A program made the translations under genes and the position numbers. The notes beneath the pieces were generated by a model, which searched no databases, was not told where the DNA came from, and saw nothing but the letters and a program-made list of their open reading frames with translations. A stretch of 64,000 nt of DNA, taken from contig BSNO01000003.1 in the NCBI GenBank assembly GCA_030160035.1, positions 1,302,001 to 1,366,000 of the forward strand. Direction: 5' to 3'. Each line of letters starts with the position of its first letter. Positions within the stretch are counted from its first letter, which is position 1. Of this stretch, positions 8,340 through 18,800 are shown in pieces. Source of the DNA: Rhizobium albus (GTDB lineage Bacteria; Pseudomonadota; Alphaproteobacteria; Rhizobiales; Rhizobiaceae).

Positions 8340-10064
8340 ATGGACGTCAAGTCGTTCGACAAATCGAAACTTCCGAGCCGTCATACGACGGTGGGTCCGG
8401 CGCGGGCTCCGCACCGGTCGTATCTTTACGCCATGGGTCTTTCGGCTGAAGAGATCAACCAGCCACTCGTCGGCGTCGCCAGCTGCTGGAACGAGGCAGC
8501 GCCGTGCAACATCTCGCTGATGCGCCAGGCGCAGGTTGTGAAGAAGGGCGTTGCCGCCGCCCGGGGTACCCCGCGAGAATTCTGTACCATCACCGTCACC
8601 GATGGCATCGCCATGGGCCACCAAGGCATGAAGGCGTCGCTGGTTTCCCGTGACGTCATCGCCGACAGCGTCGAGTTGACGATGCGCGGCCATTGCTACG
8701 ATGCCATCGTCGGTCTTGCCGGTTGTGACAAGTCGCTGCCCGGTATGATGATGGCGATGGTCCGTCTCAACGTGCCCTCGATCTTCATTTATGGCGGGTC
8801 GATCCTTCCTGGCTCGTTCCGCGGACGCCAGATCACCGTTCAGGACGTCTTCGAAGCCGTGGGCCAGCACTCCGTTGGCGCCATGTCGGACGAAGACCTG
8901 CTCGAGATCGAACAGGTCGCCTGTCCCTCAGCCGGTTCCTGCGGCGCGCAGTTCACGGCCAATACGATGGCAACCGTCGCCGAGGCGATCGGTCTGGCGC
9001 TGCCCTATAGCTGTGGTGCACCGGCGCCATACGAAATCCGCGACCGCTTCTGCTACGCTTCCGGCGAGAAGGTGATGGAACTCATCGCCCGTAACATCCG
9101 TCCGCGCGACATCGTCACGAAGAAGGCGCTGGAGAATGCGGCAGCCGTGGTCGCCGCCACGGGCGGGTCCACCAACGCCGCATTGCATCTGCCAGCCATT
9201 GCGCATGAATGCGGCATCGAGTTCGATCTCTTCGACGTCGCCGAGATCTTCCGCAAGACGCCCTATATCGCCGATCTGAAGCCCGGCGGGCGCTATGTGG
9301 CCAAGGACATGTTCGAGGCCGGCGGCATCCCGCTCCTGATGAAGACCATGCTCGAGCACGGCTATCTTCATGGCGATTGCATGACCGTGACAGGCCGCAC
9401 TATCGCCGAAAACATGGACTATGTCCGCTGGAATGAGCAGCAGGATGTCGTTCGCCCAGCCGATAAGCCCATTACGGCAACGGGCGGTGTCGTGGGGCTA
9501 CGGGGCAACCTCGCGCCGGAAGGCGCGATTGTTAAGGTTGCCGGCATGACGAACCAGAAATTCTTGGGACCCGCCCGCTGCTTCGACAGCGAGGAAGCCT
9601 GCTTCGAGGCCGTCAGCCAGCGCGCCTATAACGAGGGCGACGTGATCGTCATTCGCTACGAGGGTCCGAAAGGCGGCCCGGGCATGCGTGAGATGCTGGC
9701 GACGACCGCGGCGATCTATGGCCAGGGCATGGGCGACAAGGTCGCTCTGATCACCGACGGCCGTTTTTCCGGCGCGACCCGCGGCTTCTGCATCGGCCAT
9801 GTCGGACCGGAAGCGGCCGAAGGTGGTCCGATCGGCCTGCTGCGCGATGGCGACATCATCGAGATCGATGCGATCGCCGGCACGCTGAACGTCCAACTGA
9901 CGGACGAGGAACTGAAGGCCCGCGCTGCGGATTGGAGCCCTCGGGAAACGGACTACGCCTCGGGCGTGCTATGGAAATACGCGCAGACGGTCGGATCGGC
10001 ACGCTATGGCGCTGTGACCCATCCGGGCGGCGCCAAAGAAAAACACTGCTATGCGGATATTTGA
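8340..10064 (+). CDS. ilvD: dihydroxy-acid dehydratase
   Basis: The 574-residue IlvD/Edd family enzyme would dehydrate 2,3-dihydroxy-isovalerate and -methylvalerate to 2-oxo acids in valine, leucine and isoleucine synthesis. Cluster cysteines are visible in GVASCWNEAAPCN, GLAGCDKSLPGM and PSAGSCGAQFTANTM. The C-terminal region has DGRFSGATRGFCIGHVGPEA. The length fits the roughly 570-residue subtype; related sugar-acid dehydratases exist in this family, so the substrate is inferred. The next gene, exoR, starts within a few bases of its stop. Confidence 0.88.
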   Translation: MDVKSFDKSKLPSRHTTVGPARAPHRSYLYAMGLSAEEINQPLVGVASCWNEAAPCNISLMRQAQVVKKGVAAARGTPREFCTITVTDGIAMGHQGMKASLVSRDVIADSVELTMRGHCYDAIVGLAGCDKSLPGMMMAMVRLNVPSIFIYGGSILPGSFRGRQITVQDVFEAVGQHSVGAMSDEDLLEIEQVACPSAGSCGAQFTANTMATVAEAIGLALPYSCGAPAPYEIRDRFCYASGEKVMELIARNIRPRDIVTKKALENAAAVVAATGGSTNAALHLPAIAHECGIEFDLFDVAEIFRKTPYIADLKPGGRYVAKDMFEAGGIPLLMKTMLEHGYLHGDCMTVTGRTIAENMDYVRWNEQQDVVRPADKPITATGGVVGLRGNLAPEGAIVKVAGMTNQKFLGPARCFDSEEACFEAVSQRAYNEGDVIVIRYEGPKGGPGMREMLATTAAIYGQGMGDKVALITDGRFSGATRGFCIGHVGPEAAEGGPIGLLRDGDIIEIDAIAGTLNVQLTDEELKARAADWSPRETDYASGVLWKYAQTVGSARYGAVTHPGGAKEKHCYADI

Positions 10065-10068
10065 AACC

Positions 10069-10863
10069 ATGCTGCGTCGGTCGCGCCTTTGTCGGTTGAT
10101 GGGTTTTGTCGCGAGCGTCGCGACGGTCTGCATCGCGGCGACTCCGTCGCGTGCTTTCGACCCCGACGCCGGCGTGACGCGTGAATCCGGTCCGTTCGAT
10201 CTCTTCCGCTTCGGCTTTTCCGCCTACAAGAACGGCGACAAGGACGACGCCGTCGAAGCGTATCGCTACGCGGCCGAAAAGGGCCATCCCGGTGCCCGTT
10301 GGGCGCTCGCCAACATGTATGCCTATGGCGATGGCGTGGAAGAAAACGACTACGAAGCCTTCAAGATCTATAACGAGATCGCAAGGCAGGGCGTCGAGCC
10401 CGGGTCGGAAGATCTCGGCTACTTCGTCAACGCCCTCATGTCGCTTGCCGGCTACTACAAGCGCGGCATTCCGGGCAGCCCGGTGGCCGTCGATATGGTG
10501 CAGGCGCGCCAGCTTTATTTCCACGCTGCTTCGGCATTCGGCCTCGCAGACGCGCAATTCGAGCTCGCTCGGCTGATGATGGATGGCTTGGGCGGCGACG
10601 ACGATGTCCACCAGGCGAAGAAATGGTTGAACCGCGCCGCTCAGGCTGGCCACGCGGGCGCGACCGCTTTGCTCGGTCATCAGCTCTTCACCGAAGGGCA
10701 GGTCGTCCGTGGCCTGGCTTACATGACGAGTGGGCTGGAACGGGCAAGCGACGCCGAAAAGATTTGGATCCGCACGCTGCAGGAGCAGGCGTTTTCGATC
10801 GCAGACGAAAACGATCGTCGCACTGCGATCGCACTGGCCCAGGATCTTATAGCCCGCCAGTAG
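10069..10863 (+). CDS. exoR: ExoR, periplasmic Sel1-repeat regulator of exopolysaccharide synthesis
   Basis: The 264-residue secreted protein is built of Sel1/TPR-like repeats after a signal peptide (ending near SRA/FDPDAG). The segments FGFSAYKNGDKDDAVEAYRYAAEKG, RWALANMYAYGDGVEEND and KKWLNRAAQAGHAGATALLG closely match, from memory, Sinorhizobium/Agrobacterium ExoR. There ExoR binds the sensor ExoS/ChvG in the periplasm and holds the ChvG-ChvI system off, so controlling exopolysaccharide, motility and acid response. The ATG at 10069 lies four bases after the ilvD stop; another at 10051 would overlap ilvD by 14 bases. Translational coupling to ilvD is likely. No chvG/chvI genes are in the window. 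Confidence 0.82.
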   Translation: MLRRSRLCRLMGFVASVATVCIAATPSRAFDPDAGVTRESGPFDLFRFGFSAYKNGDKDDAVEAYRYAAEKGHPGARWALANMYAYGDGVEENDYEAFKIYNEIARQGVEPGSEDLGYFVNALMSLAGYYKRGIPGSPVAVDMVQARQLYFHAASAFGLADAQFELARLMMDGLGGDDDVHQAKKWLNRAAQAGHAGATALLGHQLFTEGQVVRGLAYMTSGLERASDAEKIWIRTLQEQAFSIADENDRRTAIALAQDLIARQ

Positions 10864-10881
10864 CCACTGAGTGGCTCTTGA

Positions 10882-11163
10882 TCAGCACGAGCCAGGCTGG
10901 CGGAGCCACGACGTGTTGTTGAGCTTCATGCCGCACTGCACGTTGTAGCGCTCTCCATTGACCTCTAGGCAGATCGTGTCGCCCTGAGCCACACGCTCAC
11001 CCTGATGCCGGCATCGCCCGCCACGGACTATCGCAGGGTCGTCTCCGCGGTCCTGGCCTTCACCCATCGCGCTTTGGCTGGGCCATTCCCGAGCCGGCTC
11101 CTGCGCGGCTGACCCGGTTGCCATCAGTGCCGATAGTAGAAGAACTCGTCCCAGTGTTTGCAT
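10882..11163 (-). CDS. small secreted four-cysteine protein of unknown function
   Basis: The 93-residue protein begins with a good signal peptide (MQTLGRVLLLSALMATGSAAQ) and has four Cys residues in the mature part (GRCRHQ, TICLEV, VQCGMK and the last residue), enough for two disulfides. The ATG at 11163 is preceded by GGGAGG with a seven-base spacer, an excellent ribosome-binding site, which argues that it is real despite its size. It is convergent with exoR, 18 bases apart, and 76 bases beyond the xthA stop on the same strand, so it could be transcribed alone or by read-through from xthA. I recognise no family. Confidence 0.7.
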   Translation of the reverse strand: MQTLGRVLLLSALMATGSAAQEPAREWPSQSAMGEGQDRGDDPAIVRGGRCRHQGERVAQGDTICLEVNGERYNVQCGMKLNNTSWLRQPGSC

Positions 11164-11239
11164 TGCGACACCTCCCGCGCTCCCATCCACAGGATGCGCC
11201 GGGTTCGCCCGACAAGCAATGTCGCCGAGCTGCAGGTGT

Positions 11240-12022
11240 TCAGAACGCCAGAACGGCCGCTGCGGGCACGTGGTCCGAAGGCTTTTCCCAACTGCGCACC
11301 TGCCGGTCGATGTCGGCGGATACCAGCTTTGAGGCAGCTTCCGGCGACAGCAGCAGATGGTCGATGCGGATGCCGTTGTTCTTCTGCCAGGCGCCTGCCT
11401 GGTAGTCCCAGAAGGTGTAGAGGCCCGGCGCATCGCTGACCGCGCGGATTGCGTCGGTCATGCCCAGATTTTCAAGCATGCGGTAGGCGTTGCGCGTCTC
11501 GGGCTGGAAGAGAGCATCGCCGAGCCACGCATCCGCATTGTAGCAGTCATAGGGCTCTGGAATGACGTTGTAGTCGCCGGCGATCACGATCGGCTCCTCG
11601 AGCGCGAGCCGCCCCTCCAGCCAGATGTGAAGCCGCTTCATCCAGGCGAGCTTGTAGGGGAATTTCGGCGTGTCGATCGGATTTCCGTTGGGCAGATAGA
11701 TGCAAGCGACCCGCACGACGCCGGAGGCGGTGGAAAAGACGGCTTCCATGAAACGCGCGTGGTCGTCCTCGTCGTCACCCGGAAGACCGCGAAGCACTTC
11801 GTCGGGCGAGGTGCGCGACAGGATGGCCACACCGTTGAAGCCCTTCTGGCCGTGAGTCTCCACATGGAAGCCGAGCGTCTCGATCTCCAGTCTCGGGAAG
11901 TTCTCGTCGACGGATTTGATCTCCTGAAGGCAGATCACGTCCGCATCCGTCTCCTTCAGCCAGGTGAGAAGATTGTCGAGCCGCGCCTTGATTCCATTGA
12001 TGTTCCAGGTGACGATTTTCAT
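11240..12022 (-). CDS. xthA: exodeoxyribonuclease III
   Basis: The 260-residue AP endonuclease/3' exonuclease belongs to the EEP family and acts in base excision repair. Visible active-site blocks are the N-terminal WNINGIKAR, the metal-binding LQEIK, GDYNVIPEP, the RIDHLL strand and the terminal SDHVP with catalytic Asp-His. The start codon overlaps by four bases the stop of the upstream membrane-protein gene on the same strand, suggesting translational coupling in an erpA - membrane protein - xthA unit. Confidence 0.95.
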   Translation of the reverse strand: MKIVTWNINGIKARLDNLLTWLKETDADVICLQEIKSVDENFPRLEIETLGFHVETHGQKGFNGVAILSRTSPDEVLRGLPGDDEDDHARFMEAVFSTASGVVRVACIYLPNGNPIDTPKFPYKLAWMKRLHIWLEGRLALEEPIVIAGDYNVIPEPYDCYNADAWLGDALFQPETRNAYRMLENLGMTDAIRAVSDAPGLYTFWDYQAGAWQKNNGIRIDHLLLSPEAASKLVSADIDRQVRSWEKPSDHVPAAAVLAF

Positions 12023-12234
12023 GCCGATGATCTCGCTCGGGTGGAAAGGCGCCGCGAGGCGACGATCGAAGAAATGGCGGCCGTCACCACGGGAAGGAGA
12101 ACGAGGCTGACGCCGAATGCGAGCAGGGATAGATCATGTGGCTCGTCCGTCAAGGCATGGCGCAGTTCCGTGCCGATGATCACCAGCAACCCCGCTGAGA
12201 TCATGGTGCCGAGGACGAAACGCCGCGCGAGCAT
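12019..12234 (-). CDS. small membrane protein of unknown function
   Basis: The 71-residue protein has two predicted transmembrane helices ([19 protein letters not shown] and [23 protein letters not shown]). I chose the ATG at 12234 (MLARRFVLG) because longer versions would run into the erpA coding region; a start at 12315 is possible but would overlap erpA by 29 bases. The stop overlaps the xthA start. The position between erpA and xthA suggests an operon, but nothing in the sequence gives a function. Confidence 0.6.
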   Translation of the reverse strand: MLARRFVLGTMISAGLLVIIGTELRHALTDEPHDLSLLAFGVSLVLLPVVTAAISSIVASRRLSTRARSSA

Positions 12235-12286
12235 CCCGGCCGAATAGCTGGCCAGCGCCGGCGGCTGAAACCGGCGCCTCAGCCGT

Positions 12287-12628
12287 TCAGATCGAGAAGC
12301 TGGTGCCGCAGCCACAGGACGCGATCGCGTTCGGATTGCGGATCTGGAAGCTCTGGCCCATCAGGTCATCGACAAAATCGATCTCCGAGCCGGCCATGTA
12401 GACGAGTGACATGGAATCGATCAGCACTTTGCCGCTCTCGCCGCCAAGAACCAGGTCGTCGTCCTGTTGGTCGTCCACCAGATCGAACTTGTAGGAAAAG
12501 CCCGAGCAGCCGCCACCTTCGACCGAGACGCGCAGAGCCGTTTTGGACGGCTCGGCCGCAACGATCTCCGCAACGCGCCGGGCGGCAGCCTCCGACAATG
12601 TCACTTTCTGGATATCTTGGATGGTCAT
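12287..12628 (-). CDS. erpA: iron-sulfur cluster insertion protein (ErpA-like, A-type carrier)
   Basis: The 113-residue HesB/IscA/ErpA-type carrier delivers Fe-S clusters to apo-enzymes. The three invariant cysteines are present: one in [11 protein letters not shown] and two in the C-terminal SCGCGTSFS. The ATG at 12628 has GGAG six bases upstream; an in-frame GTG at 12634 would add two residues. It is divergent from dgt, with an A+T-rich palindromic stretch between them. It could also be named iscA/sufA-like; the insertion motif [17 protein letters not shown] fits the ErpA branch common in alphaproteobacteria. Confidence 0.9.
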   Translation of the reverse strand: MTIQDIQKVTLSEAAARRVAEIVAAEPSKTALRVSVEGGGCSGFSYKFDLVDDQQDDDLVLGGESGKVLIDSMSLVYMAGSEIDFVDDLMGQSFQIRNPNAIASCGCGTSFSI

Positions 12629-12670
12629 GGTCACTCCGTCGACAGGGCCGCGCGAGAGGCAGCATAAATT

Positions 12671-12692
12671 CCTGTAACTATATATCTATAGG
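12671..12692. promoter_or_regulatory. A+T-rich imperfect palindrome in the erpA-dgt divergent promoter region
   Basis: CCTGTAACTATATATCTATAGG is close to its own reverse complement (CCT-TA at one end, TA-AGG at the other, with an ATATAT centre) and is the only strongly A+T-rich run in this 143-base divergent spacer. It could be a -10 region for one or both genes or an operator. It does not match the RirA or Irr box as I know them. Confidence 0.35.
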
Positions 12693-12771
12693 TATGAAGC
12701 GGGCGAGGGGGCGTCAATGGCGCTTGTCCCCCTGCTTCAAACGTGGATGCGGCTTCAAGGGATGGGCGGAG

Positions 12772-13980
12772 ATGCTGGACAAGAGCCTTCTGGGCTACGG
12801 ATTTTGCGAGCGGGCACCTTATGCGGCAGATCCTGCGGGCACGCGCGGCCGACTGGTTCCCGAAGAGCAAAGCCGCACGCGCTCCGATTTCCAGCGGGAC
12901 CGCGACCGCATCATCCATTCCACCGCCTTCAGGCGGCTTGCGCACAAGACGCAGGTTTTCGTGGCGCTTGAAGGCGACCACTACCGCACGCGCCTCACAC
13001 ACACGATGGAAGTGGCCCAGATCGCCCGTGGTCTCGCCCGGGCGCTGCGGCTTGACGAGGATCTCGCAGAGGCCGTCGCACTCGTGCATGATTTTGGCCA
13101 TACGCCCTTTGGCCACACGGGCGAGGATGTGCTCGACGAGGTGCTGGGTCACTGTGGCGGCTTCGACCACAATGCGCAGTCGCTGCGCATCGTCACCGCG
13201 CTGGAGCGCCGCTACGCGAATTTCGATGGCCTGAACCTGACCTGGGAGACGCTTGACGGCCTGGTCAAGCACAATGGGCCCATGGTGGGCCCGCATTCGA
13301 ACGGGAAACCGGTGCCGAAGCCGATCCTAGATTTCGACGCCCGCCTCGATCTGGAACTCGACAGTTTCGCAAGTCTGGAAGCACAGGTGGCGGCGATCGC
13401 GGACGATATCGCCTACAACACCCACGACATCGATGACGGCCTGCGCGCCGGCCTGCTGACACTGGAGATGCTGGACGAGGTGCCTTTCCTGGCCGAGATG
13501 CTCGCATCGATGCGGGCGCAGCACCCGAAGCTCGAGGCCGACCGTATCGCCCATGAGATCATGCGCCGGCAGATCACCTCCATGGTCGAAGACGTCATTA
13601 CCGTCGCTCAAACCCGCATCACGGAAGTCAATCCGCAATCGTCCGGCGATGTCCGCGCCGCGGGCCAGGCGTTCGCAGTTTTCTCTGATGAAATGGCCGC
13701 GACAGATAAGGCTTTGAAGCGCTTCCTGTTCGCCAACCTCTATCGCCATCCGGACGTCATGCGGGTCCGCAAGGCGGCGGCGAAGGTGCTGCATGATTTG
13801 TTCGGCGCCTTGATGGACGATCCGAGCTTGATGAAAGGTCACTTCTGGCAGGATGGTATCGTGGGGGCATCGGGCGACGACAAGGCGCGCCATGTCGCCG
13901 ACTATCTGGCCGGGATGACGGACACCTACGCGCTGTCGATGCACCGGCGATTGTTTGACCATACGCCTGAATTGCGTTAG
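12772..13980 (+). CDS. dgt: deoxyguanosinetriphosphate triphosphohydrolase-like protein
   Basis: The 402-residue HD-domain dNTP triphosphohydrolase (DgtPase type 2) splits dNTP into deoxynucleoside and triphosphate. The HD metal site is visible as H in [16 protein letters not shown] and the [13 protein letters not shown] motif, with [15 protein letters not shown] further on. The N-terminal [27 protein letters not shown] is typical. I chose the ATG at 12772 ([11 protein letters not shown]), which matches family starts; AAGGGA lies about nine bases upstream, and the open frame upstream overlaps the promoter region. In Rhizobiales dgt commonly sits between erpA and argS, as here. Confidence 0.92.
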   Translation: MLDKSLLGYGFCERAPYAADPAGTRGRLVPEEQSRTRSDFQRDRDRIIHSTAFRRLAHKTQVFVALEGDHYRTRLTHTMEVAQIARGLARALRLDEDLAEAVALVHDFGHTPFGHTGEDVLDEVLGHCGGFDHNAQSLRIVTALERRYANFDGLNLTWETLDGLVKHNGPMVGPHSNGKPVPKPILDFDARLDLELDSFASLEAQVAAIADDIAYNTHDIDDGLRAGLLTLEMLDEVPFLAEMLASMRAQHPKLEADRIAHEIMRRQITSMVEDVITVAQTRITEVNPQSSGDVRAAGQAFAVFSDEMAATDKALKRFLFANLYRHPDVMRVRKAAAKVLHDLFGALMDDPSLMKGHFWQDGIVGASGDDKARHVADYLAGMTDTYALSMHRRLFDHTPELR

Positions 13981-14064
13981 CGCAGGCCCGACTTCCCGCT
14001 TCCCCGTCGTGACCATGTGCGCGCTCTTCAACGCCGTGAACGACCCGTATTTCGGACTGAGACG

Positions 14065-15819
14065 ATGAATTTGTTCAAAGACTTCGAAGGCCGCATCAAG
14101 AACGGGCTTCAAACCCTTGAAGACATTGCAGCTGCCGAAGGTCTGCCGCTTGATCGCATTGCCGTCGAGCCGCCGCGCGACGCGTCCCATGGCGACGTTG
14201 CGACCAATGCCGCGCTGGTTCTCGCCAAGCCCCTTGGGTTGAACCCCCGCGCGCTTGCCGAACGTATCGTGCCCGTTCTGGAAGCCGATCCGGATATCGC
14301 CGCCGTCTCGGTCGCCGGGCCCGGCTTCATCAACATGAAGCTGTCGCCCGCCTACTGGCAGAAGCTTCTGGCCCATGTCCTGAAGCAGGGAACGGACTTT
14401 GGGCGCTCCGAGATCGGCGCTGGCAAGTCCGTCAACGTCGAATATGTCTCCGCCAACCCGACTGGCCCGATGCATGTCGGTCACTGCCGCGGCGCCGTTG
14501 TCGGCGATACGCTCGCCAACCTGCTCGGCTTTGCGGGCTATGAGGTCACCAAGGAATATTACATCAACGACGCCGGCGCGCAGATCCAGGTGCTCGCCCG
14601 TTCCGCCTATCTTCGTTACCGCGAAGCGCTTGGCGAAACGATCTGCGAAATCCCGTCCGGTCTCTATCCGGGCGACTATCTCGTGCCGGTAGGCGAGGCG
14701 CTGAAGGCGGAATTCGGCGATGATCTGAAGCATATGCCGGAAGAGGAATGGCTGCCGATCGTCTCAGATCGCGCGATCGACGCCATGATGGTGATGATCC
14801 GCGCCGATCTCGCCCAGCTGAATGTGGTGCACGACGTTTTCTATTCGGAGCGCTCGCTTCATGCCGGGAGTGGCGGCGCGATCCTGTCGGCGATCAACGA
14901 TCTGACCTTCAAGGGCCACGTCTATAAAGGTACGCTGCCGCCGCCGAAGGGCCAGCTGCCGGAAGACTGGGAAGATCGCGAGCAGACCCTGTTCCGCTCG
15001 ACTGCTGTCGGCGATGACATTGATAGGCCGCTGGTGAAATCCGACGGAACCTTCACGTATTTTGCCGCTGACGTCGCCTATTTCCGCGACAAGTTCGAGC
15101 GCCATTTCGACGAGATGATCTATGTGCTCGGGGCCGACCATGGCGGTTATGTGAAGCGGCTTGAAGCCGTTGCGCGCGCCGTTTCCGAAGGCAAGTCCAA
15201 ACTGACCGTGCTTTTGTGCCAGCTCGTCAAGCTCTACCGCAATGGCGAGCCCGTACGCATGTCGAAGCGCTCCGGCGATTTCGTGACGCTGCGTGAGGTG
15301 GTCGACGAGGTCGGCCGCGACGCCGTGCGCTTCATGATGATCTATCGCAAGAGCAGTGAGCCGCTCGATTTTGATTTCGCCAAGGTCACCGAGCAGTCGA
15401 AGGACAACCCGGTGTTCTACGTGCAGTATGCTCATGCCCGCTGCGCCAGCGTGATGCGGCAGGCGGCGGAGGCCTTTCCTGATGCAGCACTCGACGACGC
15501 CGCCTTCGCCGAAAATCTCGACCTGTTGACCGACCCGAGCGAATTGCAGCTGATCGGCAAACTCGCCGAATATCCGCGCATGGTGGAAAGCGCCGCCATC
15601 GCACAAGAGCCGCACAAGATCGCATTCTATCTCTACGATCTGGCCAGCGAATTCCACGGCCACTGGAACAAGGGGAAGGATTTCCCTGAATTACGCTTTG
15701 TTAACGATAAAAATCGAGAATTAAGCTTCGCCAGACTGGGTCTGGTGCGCGCAGTCGCCGCAGTCCTTCGTTCCGGACTGACCTTGACCGGCACTGAAGC
15801 ACCAGAAGAAATGCGGTAG
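14065..15819 (+). CDS. argS: arginyl-tRNA synthetase
   Basis: The 584-residue class I synthetase charges tRNA-Arg. The N-terminal additional domain is followed by [21 protein letters not shown], containing the HIGH motif as HVGH. The KMSKS position reads [20 protein letters not shown], as in many ArgRS. The C-terminal DALR anticodon-binding domain includes [17 protein letters not shown]. The ATG at 14065 ([11 protein letters not shown]) matches the family. dgt is 84 bases upstream and the SPOR-domain gene 65 bases downstream; the order dgt-argS-SPOR-nagZ is typical of Rhizobiales. Confidence 0.96.
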   Translation: MNLFKDFEGRIKNGLQTLEDIAAAEGLPLDRIAVEPPRDASHGDVATNAALVLAKPLGLNPRALAERIVPVLEADPDIAAVSVAGPGFINMKLSPAYWQKLLAHVLKQGTDFGRSEIGAGKSVNVEYVSANPTGPMHVGHCRGAVVGDTLANLLGFAGYEVTKEYYINDAGAQIQVLARSAYLRYREALGETICEIPSGLYPGDYLVPVGEALKAEFGDDLKHMPEEEWLPIVSDRAIDAMMVMIRADLAQLNVVHDVFYSERSLHAGSGGAILSAINDLTFKGHVYKGTLPPPKGQLPEDWEDREQTLFRSTAVGDDIDRPLVKSDGTFTYFAADVAYFRDKFERHFDEMIYVLGADHGGYVKRLEAVARAVSEGKSKLTVLLCQLVKLYRNGEPVRMSKRSGDFVTLREVVDEVGRDAVRFMMIYRKSSEPLDFDFAKVTEQSKDNPVFYVQYAHARCASVMRQAAEAFPDAALDDAAFAENLDLLTDPSELQLIGKLAEYPRMVESAAIAQEPHKIAFYLYDLASEFHGHWNKGKDFPELRFVNDKNRELSFARLGLVRAVAAVLRSGLTLTGTEAPEEMR

Positions 15820-15884
15820 CAAAGCCACCATTTCCCCACAATAGTCTGGCATCCGAAACTGGTTTTGCGGGCGAGTGAGTGGTT

Positions 15885-18800
15885 ATGGCTGACAATCAAA
15901 GGACGCGTTACACGGGTAGAGACGCGCCGTTCCTGTCGGATGGCGATCCTCTCGCGGAGCTTGCACGTATTGCGGGCTTCGACCAGCCCGAGGAGCAAGT
16001 GGTCGAACAGCACTCGACTTCGACCGAGGACGCGGATGCATCCGCATTCGACCTCGAAGCCGAACTCATGCGCTCGATCGGCCTCGAAGACGCACCTGAG
16101 ATCACGCCGGAAGCGGTCGAGGTTCAGCATTCGGAGAGCCATGAGCCTGTCGAGCTGAGAGAAGAGGAAATCCCGGCCTTCCTCAAAGCACGCCCGGCGC
16201 CGGCCGAATCGAATGCGCCGCCTGCTGTTGAAAACACTCCGCCCGTCCTCGTCGAAGAGCCAGTCATGGCCTCGGCTGCCGACGAAGCCTTGCCGGACCA
16301 GTTTGAGCTTGCTGACGCATCACTGATGGCCGAACCGTCCGTACCGGAAGTCGATCGTCAGTCAGCCGCCAACGCTGAACTTGCCATCGATCAGCGCCTG
16401 GAAGCTGTTGGCGAAAGCGCGCCTGCTGGCGAGACCGATGACGCTGTTGCGGCAGAGGCAGAACGCGAGGCGGGCCCGTCCGCGCTGATCCATCTCTTGG
16501 AAGAAGCAACCGTTGAAGCGGAATTTGGCGGGGTCGAGGAGTTCGATGCCCCTGAGTTCGATGCCACTGAGGAGGCGCAACTCAGCGACGAAATCCTGCG
16601 TTCGTTCGACGAGGACCTCGAAACGGCTTCGTTCGATGAGCCGGCCGTCGAGGCTTGGGAGCCGGCCACGGCGTCAAGCCCGCTACCGGCTTTGGCCGCC
16701 TACGCTCAACCGGCCGACACCAGTGCCTTGACCGATTTTTCGGCTCTCGACACTTCGGATGACGACGCCGTCTGGCGCGAGATGGTGCAATACGCGCTTC
16801 CCGGAAACGAAGCGCAGGCCGTCGCAGCCGCTCCTGCGGTGATGGCGCCTGAGCATGGTGAGCCTGAACATGCTGAGCCTGAGCATTCGGATGCCGAGAT
16901 CGTAGCCGAAGAAGCCCCGTTCGAGCTTGTCGAGGCGGAGCCGGTCGCGGTCGCCGCGGTTCCCGCTTCCCTTGTCGACGACGGTCATTGGGACATCGCA
17001 GACGAGCTTGAGGCCGCATTTGCCGACTACGGCTCGCCAAAGGCCGCGCCGATCGCCGAGCCGGCCGCCGAAGTAACGATCCCTGAGACCGAGGTTGAAC
17101 CTCTCTCCTCGACGGTTGAGTACTCGGAAGACCTGTCGCATCCCATCGAAGAGGACCTTGCCGAGGCATTTGAAGCTCTTCCGTTCAAGGCCGAAGAGCA
17201 AAGCACTGAAGCCTTTGCCGAGCCCGTTGCCCTGGCAGTGGAGGCCTTCGAGCCAGTTGTTGGCGCCGAGGATGCCTATCACGAAAGCTTCGATGAGCCT
17301 GCCGTAGCTTTTGCGCCGGAGCCTCAGCCAGAGCCAGAGCCAGAAATCGAGCTCGATTTCTCGGCACTTGAGAATTTCGAGTTCGACGAACCCCAGGACC
17401 TGTCCCAGGACGAGCCGGTGTACGAACGGGCCTACGAGGCGCTGTCCTTCACGCCCGAAGCACCTGAAGCTCCGCAACCGGATCCATTCATAGAAGAACT
17501 CACGATCACTGATCTGGAGCTCGATGAGCCGGCGCCGGGTGAGAGCGCTGCGGACCACGCATTCGTGGATATCGAGCCCGCGTCATCGATGGATTCGTCG
17601 TCGGTCAGCGACGGACAGGACATCAATTTCGATTTCTCGGATTTCGAATTCGAACTGCAGGATGTCGGGCCAGCCGATCCCGTGCCCGCGGAACACGCTG
17701 CTGCACCCGAGCCATTGACCGAGGCACCGGTTGCCGAGGACGCTACCTGGCAGGATCAGACGTCTGAATCGATCGTCCAGCCGGCACCGATTGCCGCCGC
17801 GGCGGCAGCGGTCGTCGCTGCGCCAACCTTGGCATCGCTTCTCGGTCGGCGGGCGAGCGACCCTGCGCCAGCCCACGTTGAACCTGTGCGGAACGATTAT
17901 TCCAGCGTGGAATCGCAGCGGAGCGAGCCAGCCCGTCCCGAGCCCACGCGCATCGAGCCCACCCGCATCGAGCCGGCCCGCACCGAGCCGGCACGTCAGG
18001 AAGCATTGTCGTTCGAAGCGGCCATTGCCTCGCGGCCGAAGCCCGTCCGACAGGAACCGGTCGCGCCGGCAGTCCTGCCCTTCGAATTTCATGATGTTGC
18101 CGACACAAGCGACGTGATCGAGCCGGTTCGTGAAATCGAAGTTCCCGACTTTCCGGAAGACGAAGAGGTTCCCCGAGCAGACACGAGCGACGATTTCGAT
18201 CTGTCGGGTCTGGAAGCGGAATTCGCTGACATTTTGGCACGCAACGAACCGAGCGACGCTGCCGAACCGTCGACAGCACAAAACAATGCCGCGTCGGCTG
18301 TCGTCATTCCGCTGGCAGCCGCAAGACCCGAAGCTGCGCGGCCGCTGCCTGACCAGATCGATTTCACCGACTTCGATTTCGGCCAGGCCACTCGCCCATC
18401 CAGTTCTGCTCCCGACCATGACAACGAACGGGATGTCGACGATATCTCGTTCGCTGATCTGGAACGCGGCGAGATCGCTCCGGGCGCGGTTGCTCAAGGA
18501 GCGGCTGCTCGGCGTCCTGCGTGGAAAACGGGCGTTGCAGCGCTTGCGATTATCGCGGCTGCAGGTCTTGCCGCCTACGCCTTCATGGGCAGCCCCGGCG
18601 GCGGCAGCGGCGAGCCTCGCATCATCGCGGCGAGCGAAGAGCCAATCAAAGTCGCACCCGAAGATCCGGGCGGCCGCACCGTTCCGAACCAGGATCAGGC
18701 CGTCTATGGGCAGGTCGATGGCAGCAGCGCCAATGGCGACGACATCAACCTGATTTCCCGTGCCGAAGAACCCGTGGACGTGGTTCAGCGCACGGTCGAT

